Shown: positions 46,471 to 55,518, numbered from the stretch's first letter. The stretch: DNA of 57,510 bases from Clostridium sp. SM-530-WT-3G (GCF_012843905.1 NZ_JABAGC010000018.1:1-57510), one strand, 5' to 3'. Made by a program: numbers and translations. The notes: generated from the sequence alone by a model not told the origin.

Positions 46471-47145
46471 TTATCTACTTCTATATTCGTCCATAAGTTC
46501 TCCCATTATACTTGCCGAAGTTGGAGGGGTAAATGTTATGGCATTAGCACCTGCTTGTATAGTTTCCATTATACTTTCATTTGTTGGGCCTCCAGTAGCC
46601 AGTATAGGAAACTCAGGATATTTTTTTCTTATATTTCTCACTATGTTAGGTGTATTCTTTCCTCCTGAAACATTAAATATTGTTGTTCCAGCTTCTATCC
46701 TCTTCGTAATATCTTCATCTTCAGAAACAACAGTAACTATCACTGGTATATCTATAGTTTCTCTAATTTTTTTAACTACTTCATTAGATGTAGGTGCATT
46801 TACTACTACCCCCATAGCCCCTTTAAATTCAGCATCTAAAGCTAGATTAATAACTTTCTTACCTTGTGTAATTCCACCACCAACACCGCAAAATACAGGA
46901 ACGTCTGCAGCCATAACTAAGGCTTGTGTTATTAGAGGCTGAGGTGTAAATGGATATACTGCTATAATTGCATCTGCATTAGTGTTTCTTATTATTGCTA
47001 CATCTGTACTAAATAATAATGACTTTATTCTTTTACCAAATATTTTTATTCCTGAACATTCTCTAATAATACTAGGAACTTCAACTACATGATCTCTTCG
47101 TGTCCCTTTTATCTGTGGTATAAATTTAGCTTCTTTTTTAGTCAT
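46471..47145 (-). CDS. TIM-barrel protein of unknown function
   Basis: A 224-residue protein with a complete beta/alpha-barrel pattern. Strand ends such as VPVFCGVGGGIT, GAMGVVVNAPTS, PVIVTVVSED, GTTIFNVSGG, PILATGGPT and ANAITFTPPT resemble phosphate-binding barrels like NanE or ThiG. I do not see the residues that would fix a reaction. Clostridial homologs are often labelled hydrolase without proof. AAAGGAGGATC precedes the ATG. It is transcribed in the lysA direction but has the riboswitch between, so it is separately ended or read through. Confidence 0.7.
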   Translation of the reverse strand: MTKKEAKFIPQIKGTRRDHVVEVPSIIRECSGIKIFGKRIKSLLFSTDVAIIRNTNADAIIAVYPFTPQPLITQALVMAADVPVFCGVGGGITQGKKVINLALDAEFKGAMGVVVNAPTSNEVVKKIRETIDIPVIVTVVSEDEDITKRIEAGTTIFNVSGGKNTPNIVRNIRKKYPEFPILATGGPTNESIMETIQAGANAITFTPPTSASIMGELMDEYRSR

Positions 47146-47265
47146 AACTTTATGATCCTCCTTTTATAAGTTTATATGTTAGATATTACCATTATATAAA
47201 TTATTATACTAAGTATATTATATTACAATTTATACTTTTTCAAAAAACTTCAATATTTATTAACA

Positions 47266-47287
47266 TTATCCACAGATATTATCCACA
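47266..47287 (+). promoter_or_regulatory. Pair of perfect DnaA boxes
   Basis: TTATCCACA occurs at 47266-47274 and again at 47279-47287, same orientation, 4 bases apart. This is the consensus DnaA-binding 9-mer. It lies upstream of the TIM-barrel gene, in an AT-rich spacer with no gene. Confidence 0.6.
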
Positions 47288-47375
47288 CAATTGTTCTTAT
47301 GTTGTTAATTTGATAAATTTATTAATAAATTCCTAAAACAACTATCATATTTTCTTATTTACTTTTACCAATATA

Positions 47376-47417
47376 AAAAGCCGCCTTAAATATTTACATA
47401 TACTTAAAACAGCTTTT
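47376..47417 (-). terminator. Terminator after the broken CmpB-family gene
   Basis: AAAAGCCGCCTTAAATA pairs through wobbles with TACTTAAAACAGCTTTT, running on the minus strand into TTTTTATATT. It lies just past the pseudogene's stop. Confidence 0.7.
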
Positions 47418-47427
47418 ATTATTAATT

Positions 47428-47869
47428 TTATTCTATTTTAAACATTGATTTGTAATTAAGTTTAATTATTCTTTCCATAAAATCTAAAATCATAATAAAA
47501 TTAATTATAACTATAAAAATCCCAAGTAATTCTCCACTTACCATATAATAAAACTTATCTAATATATTTTGGAGAAAATATATACCTATAAAACTTAAAA
47601 GCATCCAATAAACTGAAAACTTTAAACATATATATCCATTTAAATTATATCTTAAATTTAAATAACTCCAATATGACTTATCAAACAATTTTTTTAATAA
47701 ATATCCACTAATATATTCAACAATGCTAGGTATAATAAAAAATAAAATCATCTTTCTTAAACGTCTTATTTGTAAAAAAGCAATATAGTTCTTCAATAAC
47801 CCATCCTAAAAAGGAATATATTATAAAATTAAACCCTATAAAATATAAAATTTCTACAATATCATCCAC
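47428..47869 (-). pseudogene. Degraded CmpB-family (putative ABC transporter type IV) membrane protein
   Basis: Two overlapping frames give pieces of one family (PF06541-like). A frame from GTG at about 47869 to 47726 reads EILYFIGFNFIIYSFLGWV, the family's first helix with FLGW. The other frame (47796-47428, 122 codons) reads IIPSIVEYISGYLLKKLF, then WSYLNLRYNLNGYICLKFS, the family's second half. The segment between (usually NRGFL, GP and PIYG) is missing, so an internal deletion that is not a multiple of three seems to have removed about 40 residues and broken the frame. The ATG of the longer frame lacks the first helix. A functional short protein is possible but unlikely. Confidence 0.65.
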
Positions 47870-47976
47870 CTTACTTTATGTGATGATATTAGTATTTGAA
47901 TATACTTTTATTATATTCATTCTCTTTCCTAAGTTAATTTAAATATTCTATTTAACATTATCAACATATAAAAAAA

Positions 47977-48008
47977 AGAAACTACTAGAATTAACTCTAA
48001 TAGTTTCT
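47977..48008 (-). terminator. Terminator of the copper operon
   Basis: AGAAACTACTAGA and TCTAATAGTTTCT pair with one wobble around a 6-nt loop. The minus strand reads on into a run of seven T. It lies about 35 bases after copZ. Confidence 0.88.
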
Positions 48009-48042
48009 CAAATAATTTCATTAAGATTTAAGAATATAATTT

Positions 48043-48249
48043 TTATTCTTCTATTTTTATTACATCATATCCTTCATCTTCTATAGCATCTATTAAATTT
48101 TGATTGTCTACATCAGTATCAACTAAAGCGTATTTACCATCTAAATTTACTTCAATAACTTTTACGCCTTCTACTCCGCTTAATCCTTCAGTAACATGCT
48201 TTACACAGTGTTCACAGCTCATTCCATCAATTAATATTTTCTTTTTCAT
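48043..48249 (-). CDS. copZ: Copper chaperone, heavy-metal-associated domain
   Basis: A 68-residue HMA-fold protein that carries Cu(I) to CopA. It starts KKKILIDGMSCEHCVKHV, with the CxxC site near residues 12-15, and ends EDEGYDVIKIEE. AGGAGG precedes the ATG. The last gene of the csoR-copA-copZ operon, 70 bases after copA. Confidence 0.95.
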   Translation of the reverse strand: MKKKILIDGMSCEHCVKHVTEGLSGVEGVKVIEVNLDGKYALVDTDVDNQNLIDAIEDEGYDVIKIEE

Positions 48250-48319
48250 TTTAATCGTCCTCCTACTAATATAATTATTATATATTATTTATTTTGCTTG
48301 ATTAAATAAGTTATACTTC

Positions 48320-50761
48320 CTAATAATTTTTAGGATTGAATCTCTTTAATCTAAGAGCATTTGCAAGTACTGATACTGAGCTTAAACTCATTGCACCAGC
48401 AGCTATCATCGGATTTAAAAGTGGTCCTCCAAATATATGAAGTATACCCATTGCTACTGGAATTCCTAATACATTGTATCCAAATGCCCAGAATAAATTT
48501 TGTTTTATATTTCTAATTGTAGCTCTACTTAATTTTATTGCAGTAACTACATCCATTAAATCACTTCTCATAAGTACAATATCAGCTGATTCTATAGCAA
48601 CATCAGTCCCTGATCCAATTGCTATTCCAACATCTGCTTGTGCTAAAGCTGGAGCATCGTTTATACCATCACCAACCATAGCTACCTTTACATTTTCACC
48701 TTGAAGCTTTTTAACTTCTCTTGCCTTATCTTCTGGTAATACTTCTGCTAATATTATATCTATTCCAACTTGATGCCCTATTGCCTCTGCAGTTTTCTTA
48801 TTATCACCAGTAATCATAGCTACCTTTATTCCCATATCATGAAGAATTTTTATAGCTTCCTTACTACTTGGTTTAACAACATCTGCAACTGCAATAATAC
48901 CTCTTAACACGCCATCTACAGCTATAAACATAGGAGTTTTACCTTCATTAGCTAATTTTTCAGAACTACTAAATAATTTTTCATCTAATTCTAAATTCTT
49001 ATCTTTAATAAGCTTTATATTACCAAGTAAGATTTCTTTTCCATCTATCTTAACTGATATTCCATGTCCAGGTATTGCCTTGAAATCTTCTAATGATTTT
49101 AATTCAATATTCTTTTCTTCAGCTTTCTTTACAATTGCCTCTCCTAATGGATGCTCAGATCCTTTTTCAGCGCTTGCTGCTAGCATTAACAATTCATCTT
49201 CTGAAATACCATCAGCTATTATATCTGTAACTACAGGTTTTCCTTCTGTAATAGTACCAGTTTTATCAAAAACTATAGTCTTAATTTGATGAGCTGTTTC
49301 TAAAGCTTCCCCACTTTTTATAAGAACACCATATTCTGCACCTTTTCCTGTACCAACCATTATAGCTGTTGGAGTTGCAAGACCTAATGCACATGGGCAT
49401 GCAATTACAAGTACTGCTATAAATATAGTAAGTGCAAATACAGGTGTTTCACCAGCTATAAGCCATACTATTGCAGCTAATATAGCAAGACCTATTACTG
49501 TAGGTACAAAATATGCTGATATTACATCTGCAAGTTTAGCTATAGGCGCTTTACTGCCCTGAGCTTCTTCAACTAATTTTACAATTTGAGCTAAAGTTGT
49601 ATCTTTCCCAACTTTTGTAGCTTTGTATTTTATAAATCCAGTTTTATTTATACTAGCTCCAATAACAGCACTTCCAACAGATTTTTCTACTGGTATGCTT
49701 TCACCTGTAATCATTGACTCATCAATAGATGTGCTTCCTTCTATAATTTCACCATCTACAGGTAATTTCTCTCCAGGTTTAACTACAACTATATCTCCAC
49801 ACACTACTTCTTCTATAGGTATAACTTCTTCTGCATTGTTTCTTATTACAGTAGCAGTCTTTGGTGCAAGACCCATAAGTGCTTTTATGGCTTGAGATGT
49901 CTTTCCCTTTGAAACTGCTTCTAAATACTTTCCTAATGTAATTAAAGTAAGTATTACTGCTGCTGATTCAAAATACAAGTGCATTGCATATTCTGTTTCA
50001 CCTACATGTATTTTATATATGCCAAAAATTCCATAAATAAATGCTGCTAAAGTACTTATAGCAATAAGAGAATCCATATTAGGGCTTAATCTAAATAAAT
50101 TCTTAAGTCCTACATTATAGAATTTATATCCCATTGCCATTACTGGCAACGTTAAAACTACTTGTATAAGTGCAAAATTCAAAGGATTCTTCATTGGATC
50201 TATTATAGATGGAAGTGGCATTCCAAGCATATGTCCCATTGTTATGATAAGTAATGGGACTGTAAAACATGCTGATACGATAAATCTAATTAACATTTTT
50301 TGACTTGCACTCATTTTTTTATCTTCTTCATTTTTGCTTTCTTCTTCTCGAATAAGTTTATATCCAGCTTTATCTACTGCAGCCTTTATTTCTGCATATC
50401 CTACTTGATCTTCATCAATGGTAACGCTTAATGTTTCAGCTGCTAAGTTTACATTTGCCTCTTCTACTCCATCAAGCTTTCTAGTAACTCTTTCTACTCG
50501 ACTAGCACAAGATGCACATGTCATTCCTTCAATCTTAAATGTATAATGCTTAATATTCTTCTTAATACCATATCCTGACTTAACTACAGTTTTTTCAATA
50601 TCATCATCATTAACCTTATTCTGATCAAATGTTACATTAAGAGTTTCTGTTGCAAGATTTACATTTGCCTCTTCTACCCCATCCATTTTTCTCACAAACC
50701 GTTCTACTCTGCTAGCACATGCTGCACATGTCATACCCTCTATTTTAAATGTTTTTTTCAT
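48320..50761 (-). CDS. copA: Copper-exporting P-type ATPase
   Basis: An 813-residue P1B-ATPase pumping Cu(I) out of the cell. Two N-terminal HMA domains (GMTCAACAS and GMTCASCAS) precede eight helices. The metal motif [11 protein letters not shown], phosphorylation motif [16 protein letters not shown] and [14 protein letters not shown] are all intact. CPC supports Cu(I)/Ag(I) specificity. GGGGGAAATT precedes the ATG, 13 bases after csoR. Expression should follow the CsoR operator. Confidence 0.97.
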   Translation of the reverse strand: MKKTFKIEGMTCAACASRVERFVRKMDGVEEANVNLATETLNVTFDQNKVNDDDIEKTVVKSGYGIKKNIKHYTFKIEGMTCASCASRVERVTRKLDGVEEANVNLAAETLSVTIDEDQVGYAEIKAAVDKAGYKLIREEESKNEEDKKMSASQKMLIRFIVSACFTVPLLIITMGHMLGMPLPSIIDPMKNPLNFALIQVVLTLPVMAMGYKFYNVGLKNLFRLSPNMDSLIAISTLAAFIYGIFGIYKIHVGETEYAMHLYFESAAVILTLITLGKYLEAVSKGKTSQAIKALMGLAPKTATVIRNNAEEVIPIEEVVCGDIVVVKPGEKLPVDGEIIEGSTSIDESMITGESIPVEKSVGSAVIGASINKTGFIKYKATKVGKDTTLAQIVKLVEEAQGSKAPIAKLADVISAYFVPTVIGLAILAAIVWLIAGETPVFALTIFIAVLVIACPCALGLATPTAIMVGTGKGAEYGVLIKSGEALETAHQIKTIVFDKTGTITEGKPVVTDIIADGISEDELLMLAASAEKGSEHPLGEAIVKKAEEKNIELKSLEDFKAIPGHGISVKIDGKEILLGNIKLIKDKNLELDEKLFSSSEKLANEGKTPMFIAVDGVLRGIIAVADVVKPSSKEAIKILHDMGIKVAMITGDNKKTAEAIGHQVGIDIILAEVLPEDKAREVKKLQGENVKVAMVGDGINDAPALAQADVGIAIGSGTDVAIESADIVLMRSDLMDVVTAIKLSRATIRNIKQNLFWAFGYNVLGIPVAMGILHIFGGPLLNPMIAAGAMSLSSVSVLANALRLKRFNPKNY

Positions 50762-50774
50762 ATGTAATTTCCCC

Positions 50775-51041
50775 CTACTTAGAAAGTAGCTTTTCTAGAA
50801 CTTTATTAAATTCTTCTATCTTTTCTTCAGAATTATTATTTTCACACGCTTCCTTTACACAGTGTCTCAAATGCCCTTGAAGTACCATTAAATCTGCTTT
50901 TTTAATTAATGATTGAACTGCCATAAGCTGATTTGCAACATCTATACAGTATCTATCATCTTCAATCATCTTTATTATCCCTTCAATCTGACCTTTGGCA
51001 GTTTTTAAAGATTGTAATGCTTTTTTTCTTTCTTTACTCAT
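50775..51041 (-). CDS. csoR: Copper-sensing repressor CsoR
   Basis: An 88-residue all-helical DUF156 repressor. The Cu(I) ligands are visible: Cys in YCIDVANQL, then His and Cys in [10 protein letters not shown], the C-H-C pattern of CsoR rather than the ligands of nickel or formaldehyde relatives. First gene of the copper operon. Its ribosome site GGGGAGG overlaps the edge of a G/C palindrome that it probably binds itself. Confidence 0.95.
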   Translation of the reverse strand: MSKERKKALQSLKTAKGQIEGIIKMIEDDRYCIDVANQLMAVQSLIKKADLMVLQGHLRHCVKEACENNNSEEKIEEFNKVLEKLLSK

Positions 51042-51054
51042 TTTTATACCTCCC

Positions 51055-51070
51055 CACCCCCATGGGGGTG
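51055..51070. promoter_or_regulatory. Predicted CsoR operator
   Basis: CACCCCCATGGGGGTG is a perfect 16-bp G/C palindrome in an AT-rich setting. It matches the known G-tract style of CsoR sites and lies between the promoter and the csoR start, so the copper operon should be self-regulated. Confidence 0.85.
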
Positions 51071-51082
51071 TCCTTGTGTTAT

Positions 51083-51110
51083 ATTATATTCTTCTTTTAT
51101 ATTTTGTCAA
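51083..51110 (-). promoter_or_regulatory. Sigma-A promoter of csoR-copA-copZ
   Basis: On the minus strand TTGACA (51105-51110) and TATAAT (51083-51088) are both consensus with a 16-base spacer. The CsoR palindrome starts 13 bases downstream of the -10 box. Confidence 0.85.
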
Positions 51111-51156
51111 ACATACTTGTCCTTATTCTAATAATTTATCTTTTATTAAATTAAAA

Positions 51157-51185
51157 AAGATCACATCAAATTTTGATATGACCTT
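51157..51185 (-). terminator. Terminator of the M20 amidohydrolase gene
   Basis: AAGATCACATCAA pairs with TTGATATGACCTT (wobbles), and the minus strand continues with TTTTTTAATTT. It lies 39 bases past the stop. Confidence 0.82.
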
Positions 51186-51223
51186 AAATCTTATTATTTT
51201 CATAGTATTTTTCTAAAATATTA

Positions 51224-52393
51224 TTAATTATTAGCTGTTAACTCATGTAGTGCTGCTTCTACTAGTTTAGAAAAATATTTTGCACATGGAAGTATAGCTT
51301 TTTCATCAATCATAAATTCTGGATGATGGTGTGCATGAGACATCCCTGTCCCTACAGTAATAAAAACTCCCTTTATTTTTTTCTGATAATATGCAAAGTC
51401 TTCCCCTTCAAGTCCCATGGATATTCTTTCTAGCTTATACCCCATCTTCTTTCCAACATCTCCACAAAAGATTGTCCAATATTTATCATTATTTGTTGCT
51501 GGAGATCCTCTATGCCATGTAAGCTCTGCATGTCCATCAAATGCTTCAGCTATTCCTTCTACAATCTCTTTCATTCTATTAGGTATAAGTTCTCTAACTT
51601 TTTCATCAAGTGTCCTCACTGTTCCTTCTATAAAAGCATTTTCAGGTATTACATTCCATGTATTGCCAGATTCAATATGTGTAACACTCAATAGCGCTTT
51701 ATCTCTTGGGTTAATATTTCTACTAACTATAGTCTGAAGTGCTACAATTATATTAGTTGCAATAACAATAGGATCAACTGATTTTTCTGGCCTAGCTGCA
51801 TGACTTCCAACTCCATGAATTTTAATTTCAAATCTATCTACTGCTGCAGTAACAGCTTTTTCTTTTAACCCTAAAACTCCAACTTCTACATCAGGCATAC
51901 AATGAATACCAAATATTACATCCACATTATCTAAAACTCCTGTAGAAATTATATTCTTTGCTCCATCTGCACTTTCTTCTCCAGCTTGAAATATTATTTT
52001 AACAGTTCCAAGAAGTGATTTTTCATACTTTTTAATTAAATATGCTGCTCCAATCATGACTGCAGTGTGAAAATCATGACCACATGCATGCATCTTACCA
52101 TCTATTTTGGATTTATATTTAAGATTAGTTTCCTCAGTTATTGGAAGTGCATCTATATCACATCTTAGTGCAATAACAGGTCCCTTAGGATTTCCTTTTA
52201 TCTCTGCTACTAATCCTGTGCCTATATTTAACTCAATTATATTTATATTAACATCTGTAAGTAATTTTTTTATCATGTTAGTTGTTTTATATTCTTCATT
52301 TGAAAGTTCAGGATATTGGTGAAGTTCTCTATATATTCCTATAAGATTTTCTTCCAAGTTCTCTATTATATCTAATAAATTACTATCTGCCAA
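51224..52393 (-). CDS. M20D family amidohydrolase (N-acyl-amino-acid hydrolase-like)
   Basis: A 389-residue metal-dependent amidohydrolase. MHACGHDFHTAVMIGAA near residue 100 and FQAGEESADGA near 135 carry the metal ligands and catalytic Glu of the M20D group (hippurate, N-acyl or indole-acetyl-amino-acid hydrolases). A small dimerisation domain occupies the middle, and SHAHHHPEFMIDE ends the site. The start is TTG behind GAGGAGG. The natural substrate is not evident. It is a single gene with its own terminator. Confidence 0.92.
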   Translation of the reverse strand: MADSNLLDIIENLEENLIGIYRELHQYPELSNEEYKTTNMIKKLLTDVNINIIELNIGTGLVAEIKGNPKGPVIALRCDIDALPITEETNLKYKSKIDGKMHACGHDFHTAVMIGAAYLIKKYEKSLLGTVKIIFQAGEESADGAKNIISTGVLDNVDVIFGIHCMPDVEVGVLGLKEKAVTAAVDRFEIKIHGVGSHAARPEKSVDPIVIATNIIVALQTIVSRNINPRDKALLSVTHIESGNTWNVIPENAFIEGTVRTLDEKVRELIPNRMKEIVEGIAEAFDGHAELTWHRGSPATNNDKYWTIFCGDVGKKMGYKLERISMGLEGEDFAYYQKKIKGVFITVGTGMSHAHHHPEFMIDEKAILPCAKYFSKLVEAALHELTANN

Positions 52394-52466
52394 AATAAAT
52401 CCTCCTCATTTAAAATATCAAAACTATTGGTATGATATAACTTTACACGACATTATAATAAGTATA

Positions 52467-53495
52467 TTATTTCAACATATTTAATATAATCATCATCCCC
52501 CCTACTAAGATTATATATAAAATTATATATGCTATAGACCAAGGGCTTGTAAAAGAATATCCTATTTTCTTCAATATACTTAACTCAGTATTATTATCAC
52601 TTAAAGTTACTAAAAAATCTCTAAAATATGTTTTTACAAACATATAAAATGCAATAAACCCTAATGAAAAATAGATAAATGAATAAATTCCCTCTATAGT
52701 TGGATTATTAAGCAGTCCTAGAACTGATGTAAACATAATTAGTGAATTATTAAACATATGTGCAATAATAGATGATTTTATTGAATTTGATTTTATCGTA
52801 ATAAAACAGAATATAATTCCCATAAGTATAGGATTTATAAATTGAACCAGATTAAGATGAAACATTGAAAACATAATAGACGAAACAATAGCTGCTGTTA
52901 GATTTCCATACTTCATCATACTTTTTAATATAAATCCTCTAAATATGACTTCCTCAAATATAGGCGCAATAATACAAGTATACAAAATAAATAAAACCAG
53001 GTACTTAGTTTCAGTAGGTATTGTAAAATCAGGTGATGGTATAGTAAATCCCTGAGCTTCAATAATTGAAGAATATATAACATAGATTATGCTTGAAATC
53101 ATACCTACAGCAACACATGATGTAGATCCAAGTATTATAAATTTAAAAGGAGCCTTATTTCTGCAAAATAGATCTTTCTTGAATTTTAAATTCATAGTTT
53201 TATAGGCTACTCCTATAGCAAGTATATCTCCTAATATACATGGTAGGTACCCCATAAAGAAATTATAAGCCTCTTTAGATACTCCAAGTATTGTACCTGT
53301 TTCTACATTACTTGCTATATTAATTCCTAAACTTGCTGCTCGTATTTTTAATATATATTGTATTATTCCTCCAAAAGCATATGTAGAAACTGATAAAATA
53401 AATAAAACCATGGCACATCTACCAGCAGTTCTTTTTATATCTTTTTTTATATCAGATTTATCATAATATAAGTTATCATTTAAATTTTCTGTCAT
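52467..53495 (-). CDS. CPBP family intramembrane metalloprotease
   Basis: A 342-residue membrane protein with about eight helices and the CPBP motifs: FEEVIFRGFIL near residue 190 with the Glu-Glu-x3-Arg site, and SMFHLNLVQF with the His of the second motif. Members cut prenylated or other membrane proteins or serve in bacteriocin immunity. The start at 53495 is favoured by GAGAGGAAAAAGG. An ATG 15 bases earlier has no ribosome site. No bacteriocin gene is next to it. Confidence 0.87.
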   Translation of the reverse strand: MTENLNDNLYYDKSDIKKDIKRTAGRCAMVLFILSVSTYAFGGIIQYILKIRAASLGINIASNVETGTILGVSKEAYNFFMGYLPCILGDILAIGVAYKTMNLKFKKDLFCRNKAPFKFIILGSTSCVAVGMISSIIYVIYSSIIEAQGFTIPSPDFTIPTETKYLVLFILYTCIIAPIFEEVIFRGFILKSMMKYGNLTAAIVSSIMFSMFHLNLVQFINPILMGIIFCFITIKSNSIKSSIIAHMFNNSLIMFTSVLGLLNNPTIEGIYSFIYFSLGFIAFYMFVKTYFRDFLVTLSDNNTELSILKKIGYSFTSPWSIAYIILYIILVGGMMIILNMLK

Positions 53496-53717
53496 CCTTT
53501 TTCCTCTCATTCACTTTACTTATTCAATAATATTGATAATATTTTCTCTCAAGCAGCTAACAAATTTAATTTCAGCCATATATAAAATAACTCTAATATA
53601 TCTTTTTTATTATTCTATTCATCTAAATAGTAAAAATGTAAAATACAATATAAATATGTTACCATATTTCCTTATTTTATAAAAATATAGATTATGTAAT
53701 CATCCTATCACTTTAAT

Positions 53718-53775
53718 TAAAAAGGAGAGCTTTGATTCAAAAATGTTCTAAATAAAAGCTCCCCTTAATTTTCTA
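53718..53775 (-). terminator. Terminator at the edge of the accessory block
   Basis: GAGCTTT (53728-53734) and AAAGCTC (53756-53762) plus flanking A/T pairing form a stem with a long loop. On the minus strand it ends in TTTTTAATT. It is placed to end the rlmD-like remnant. Confidence 0.6.
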
Positions 53776-53796
53776 TTTAATAAAACAATAATTTAA

Positions 53797-53871
53797 TTAT
53801 ATAAATTCTTTTTTAACTAGTAATGCTACATTTTCAATATGGCTCGGTTGTTCAACGAAAAACATACTCAA
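53797..53871 (-). pseudogene. 3' remnant resembling 23S rRNA (uracil-C5)-methyltransferase (rlmD/rumA-type)
   Basis: About 25 codons end in SHIENVALLVKKEFI and a stop, preceded by LSMFFVEQP. The end of RlmD/RumA-type methyltransferases normally reads like DMFP-x-T-x-HVETVALL, so the match is to the extreme C-terminus only. A stop lies directly upstream in frame, and no other part of the gene is nearby. The remnant marks where core sequence gives way to the accessory block. The short match limits confidence. Confidence 0.45.
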
Positions 53872-53884
53872 CCCCTATTGTACA

Positions 53885-53932
53885 TGGGAATGGTGGAACG
53901 CACCTTTTCCCTTAAAATCTAGTGGTTCGAGC
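53885..53932 (+). other. tRNA-Leu(UAA)-like scrap
   Basis: GGTGGAACGCACC resembles a shortened D arm. CCCTTAAAATCT resembles an anticodon loop with TAA, and GGTTCGAGCC resembles a T loop. Stems do not close and the variable arm is missing, so it is not a working tRNA. It may be debris from integration at a tRNA gene. Confidence 0.25.
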
Positions 53933-53939
53933 CTGTGAG

Positions 53940-54509
53940 AAACTTGAATTATCCTATAATTTGTATAGGCAAACAGGGTAAAGCTCTGTTCCTTAAACTT
54001 TATTTTTCATGTCACCCCTACAAACTGGAATTTCTATTTGTGTTGCCATGTCATTACATAATCTTTTTCTCCGGTAGCCTCATCTAAGCCACTATGCTGA
54101 ATCTCAAATCCTTCTCTCTTATAAAAAGATATTGCCCGTGCGTTCTTTTGGTATACGTTCAAGTGCAACTTATTCCTTTTATCCTTTGCATAATTCAGCA
54201 GAATTTTACCTATACCCTGCGATTGCATTTCACCAGAAACAAAAATGCCCTCAACATATTCATCATTTAACCCTATAAAACCCTGTATTTCTGTATCATA
54301 CTCATACACATAAACCTCTGCTAGTAACAACGCTTCTTTTACTGATTTGAAATTGCTTTTCCAGTATTCGGCGGGGATAAAATTATGTGCCTTTATATTT
54401 GTATCCAACCATATATCTGCAACTTTATTTATATAATCCCTTTGAAATTCTCTAATCATAACGGTGACTCTCCATAAACTTGAATTTTCCAATTTAACAA
54501 ACTTGAATT
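53940..54509. repeat. AAACTTGAATT repeats bracketing the GNAT gene
   Basis: The 11-base word AAACTTGAATT occurs in the same orientation at 53940-53950, 54476-54486 and 54499-54509. The first and second flank the GNAT gene. This could reflect insertion or repeated recombination of the unit. Confidence 0.5.
54034..54459 (-). CDS. GNAT family N-acetyltransferase
   Basis: A 141-residue acetyl-CoA-dependent transferase. The conserved core runs YVYEYDTEIQGFIGLND, then the acetyl-CoA loop GEMQSQGIGKILL near residue 85, and LHLNVYQKNARAISFYKREGF, the motif B region. The layout resembles YjaB-type GNATs. I chose the ATG at 54459 with GGAGAG eight bases upstream. An in-frame start 33 bases earlier lacks one. 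Substrate is unknown. It is the last intact gene of the accessory run and is flanked by 11-bp repeats. Confidence 0.88.
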   Translation of the reverse strand: MIREFQRDYINKVADIWLDTNIKAHNFIPAEYWKSNFKSVKEALLLAEVYVYEYDTEIQGFIGLNDEYVEGIFVSGEMQSQGIGKILLNYAKDKRNKLHLNVYQKNARAISFYKREGFEIQHSGLDEATGEKDYVMTWQHK

Positions 54510-54517
54510 TGACTTGC

Positions 54518-54841
54518 CTATTTTCTTAAAATCTCATGTGGAGCTTCTATTTCATTTGCCAAGGTATGCTCTGTTAATTCTGACATCAATTTCAATTTTT
54601 TATTAATCAATGGTCGCATACAATTAGGAACATGTTCCTGATGCGCTCTGTGGATTGCTACACATTCCTTACAGTTTCCGTGATAACGACAGGCTTTCAG
54701 GCAAGGACAGTGATCTTTGTCTTTATACTCCTTACGAAATTCCGCTGCAAATTCTTCTTGCAGTCTCAGCCCCTCGACACGGTTTCCCTTATGAAATTCT
54801 ACCATTGCATCCAGTTCTTTCTGGTTCCCTTCAATCTTCAT
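54518..54841 (-). CDS. Small cysteine-rich protein of unknown function
   Basis: A 107-residue protein. A helical charged N-terminal half is followed by a compact Cys/His cluster: CPCLKACRYHGNCKECVAIH and then CMRPL. The CxC-x3-C-x4-C-x2-C-x4-H spacing suggests a zinc or iron-sulfur site and resembles small clostridial Cys-rich proteins. I do not recognise a function. ATG at 54841 follows GGAGG at a long spacing. A TTG at 54865 behind GAGG is an alternative start giving 115 residues. Confidence 0.72.
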   Translation of the reverse strand: MKIEGNQKELDAMVEFHKGNRVEGLRLQEEFAAEFRKEYKDKDHCPCLKACRYHGNCKECVAIHRAHQEHVPNCMRPLINKKLKLMSELTEHTLANEIEAPHEILRK

Positions 54842-54979
54842 GTTATTATAGTGCCTCCATTTCAACTATTCCTCATTTTCTGATAAATTCCAATTTTGTT
54901 GTCATCTTCATTATACTTCATCGCCTATCGAAAAGATAGCATATCATCTAGTACAATTTCCATGCCTAAAACCACAATA

Positions 54980-55474
54980 TTAATATCCCTCGACTACTAT
55001 AACTTCACCTTCTTCATCAGTTGGGGGTTGAAAATGATCATAATAAGTGGAAGCTGTTTGCTCCGTCAATATGATATCATTTTGATGATTTCCGTTTCTT
55101 TTTCGAATACGTTCCATAACAACTTCCTTAGGTGTCTTTATATAATAGATTTTGGGTTCTATGTCGTATTTCTTTAATAATGAAATATATTCATTTCTCA
55201 TTTCTCTAGACCAAAATGAATAATCGAGAACAATATCAATGTTTTGCATGATAAGTGAAATTAGTTTTTCATCAAGATAGGTTTTAATATCTTCTAAAAC
55301 CTCCTGAGGTAAAGGATGTTCATTCAAACCCCGTTTGAATGATTCTTCATCATAAGATAGTATTGTCATCCCGGTACTTTCAAATTTTTTTGCTAGTGTT
55401 GATTTACCTGCTCCCGCAGGGCCGCACATTAAAATAACTTTACTTTTCGACAAATTATCTACTGTATTTTTCAT
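54980..55474 (-). CDS. P-loop kinase-like AAA protein
   Basis: A 164-residue AAA_33/zeta-like small-molecule or polynucleotide kinase fold. Walker A GPAGAGKST lies near residue 20. LSYDEESFKRG follows, and IDIVLDYSFWSREMRNEY is a Walker B-like acidic strand. ERIRKRNGNHQ is a lid-type Arg-rich segment. AGGAGGTTATATCA precedes the ATG. Such genes occur as stand-alone detoxifying kinases and as toxins. No antitoxin partner is visible here. The substrate is unknown. Confidence 0.82.
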   Translation of the reverse strand: MKNTVDNLSKSKVILMCGPAGAGKSTLAKKFESTGMTILSYDEESFKRGLNEHPLPQEVLEDIKTYLDEKLISLIMQNIDIVLDYSFWSREMRNEYISLLKKYDIEPKIYYIKTPKEVVMERIRKRNGNHQNDIILTEQTASTYYDHFQPPTDEEGEVIVVEGY

Positions 55475-55518
55475 TGATATAACCTCCTATAACAAACCAA
55501 GAAAACATGACACTCTCC

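Larger units (their letters stand above)
53496..54033. other. Junction between core genes and the accessory block
   Basis: No intact gene. The stretch holds a terminator (53718-53775), a short coding scrap resembling the end of rlmD (53797-53871), a tRNA-Leu-like scrap (53885-53932), an 11-bp repeat, and a CCTATA-ATTTG-TATAGG hairpin (53953-53969). Confidence 0.65.

Noticed and set aside
46394..46942. A 182-codon plus-strand frame opposite the TIM-barrel gene
   Set aside because: It is antisense to a well-formed minus-strand gene and overlaps the riboswitch edge. It has no ribosome site and its composition looks like reversed coding sequence.
52467..53495. Bacteriocin immunity system around the CPBP protease
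   Set aside because: No precursor peptide, peptidase-ABC exporter or lanthipeptide enzyme is found nearby.
53885..53932. A functional tRNA-Leu gene
   Set aside because: D, anticodon and T arms do not pair, the variable arm is missing and the length is too short. It is kept only as a possible scrap.
54980..55474. Zeta-type toxin of a toxin-antitoxin pair
   Set aside because: The P-loop fold fits, but no small antitoxin gene overlaps or precedes it, and general kinase function is equally likely.
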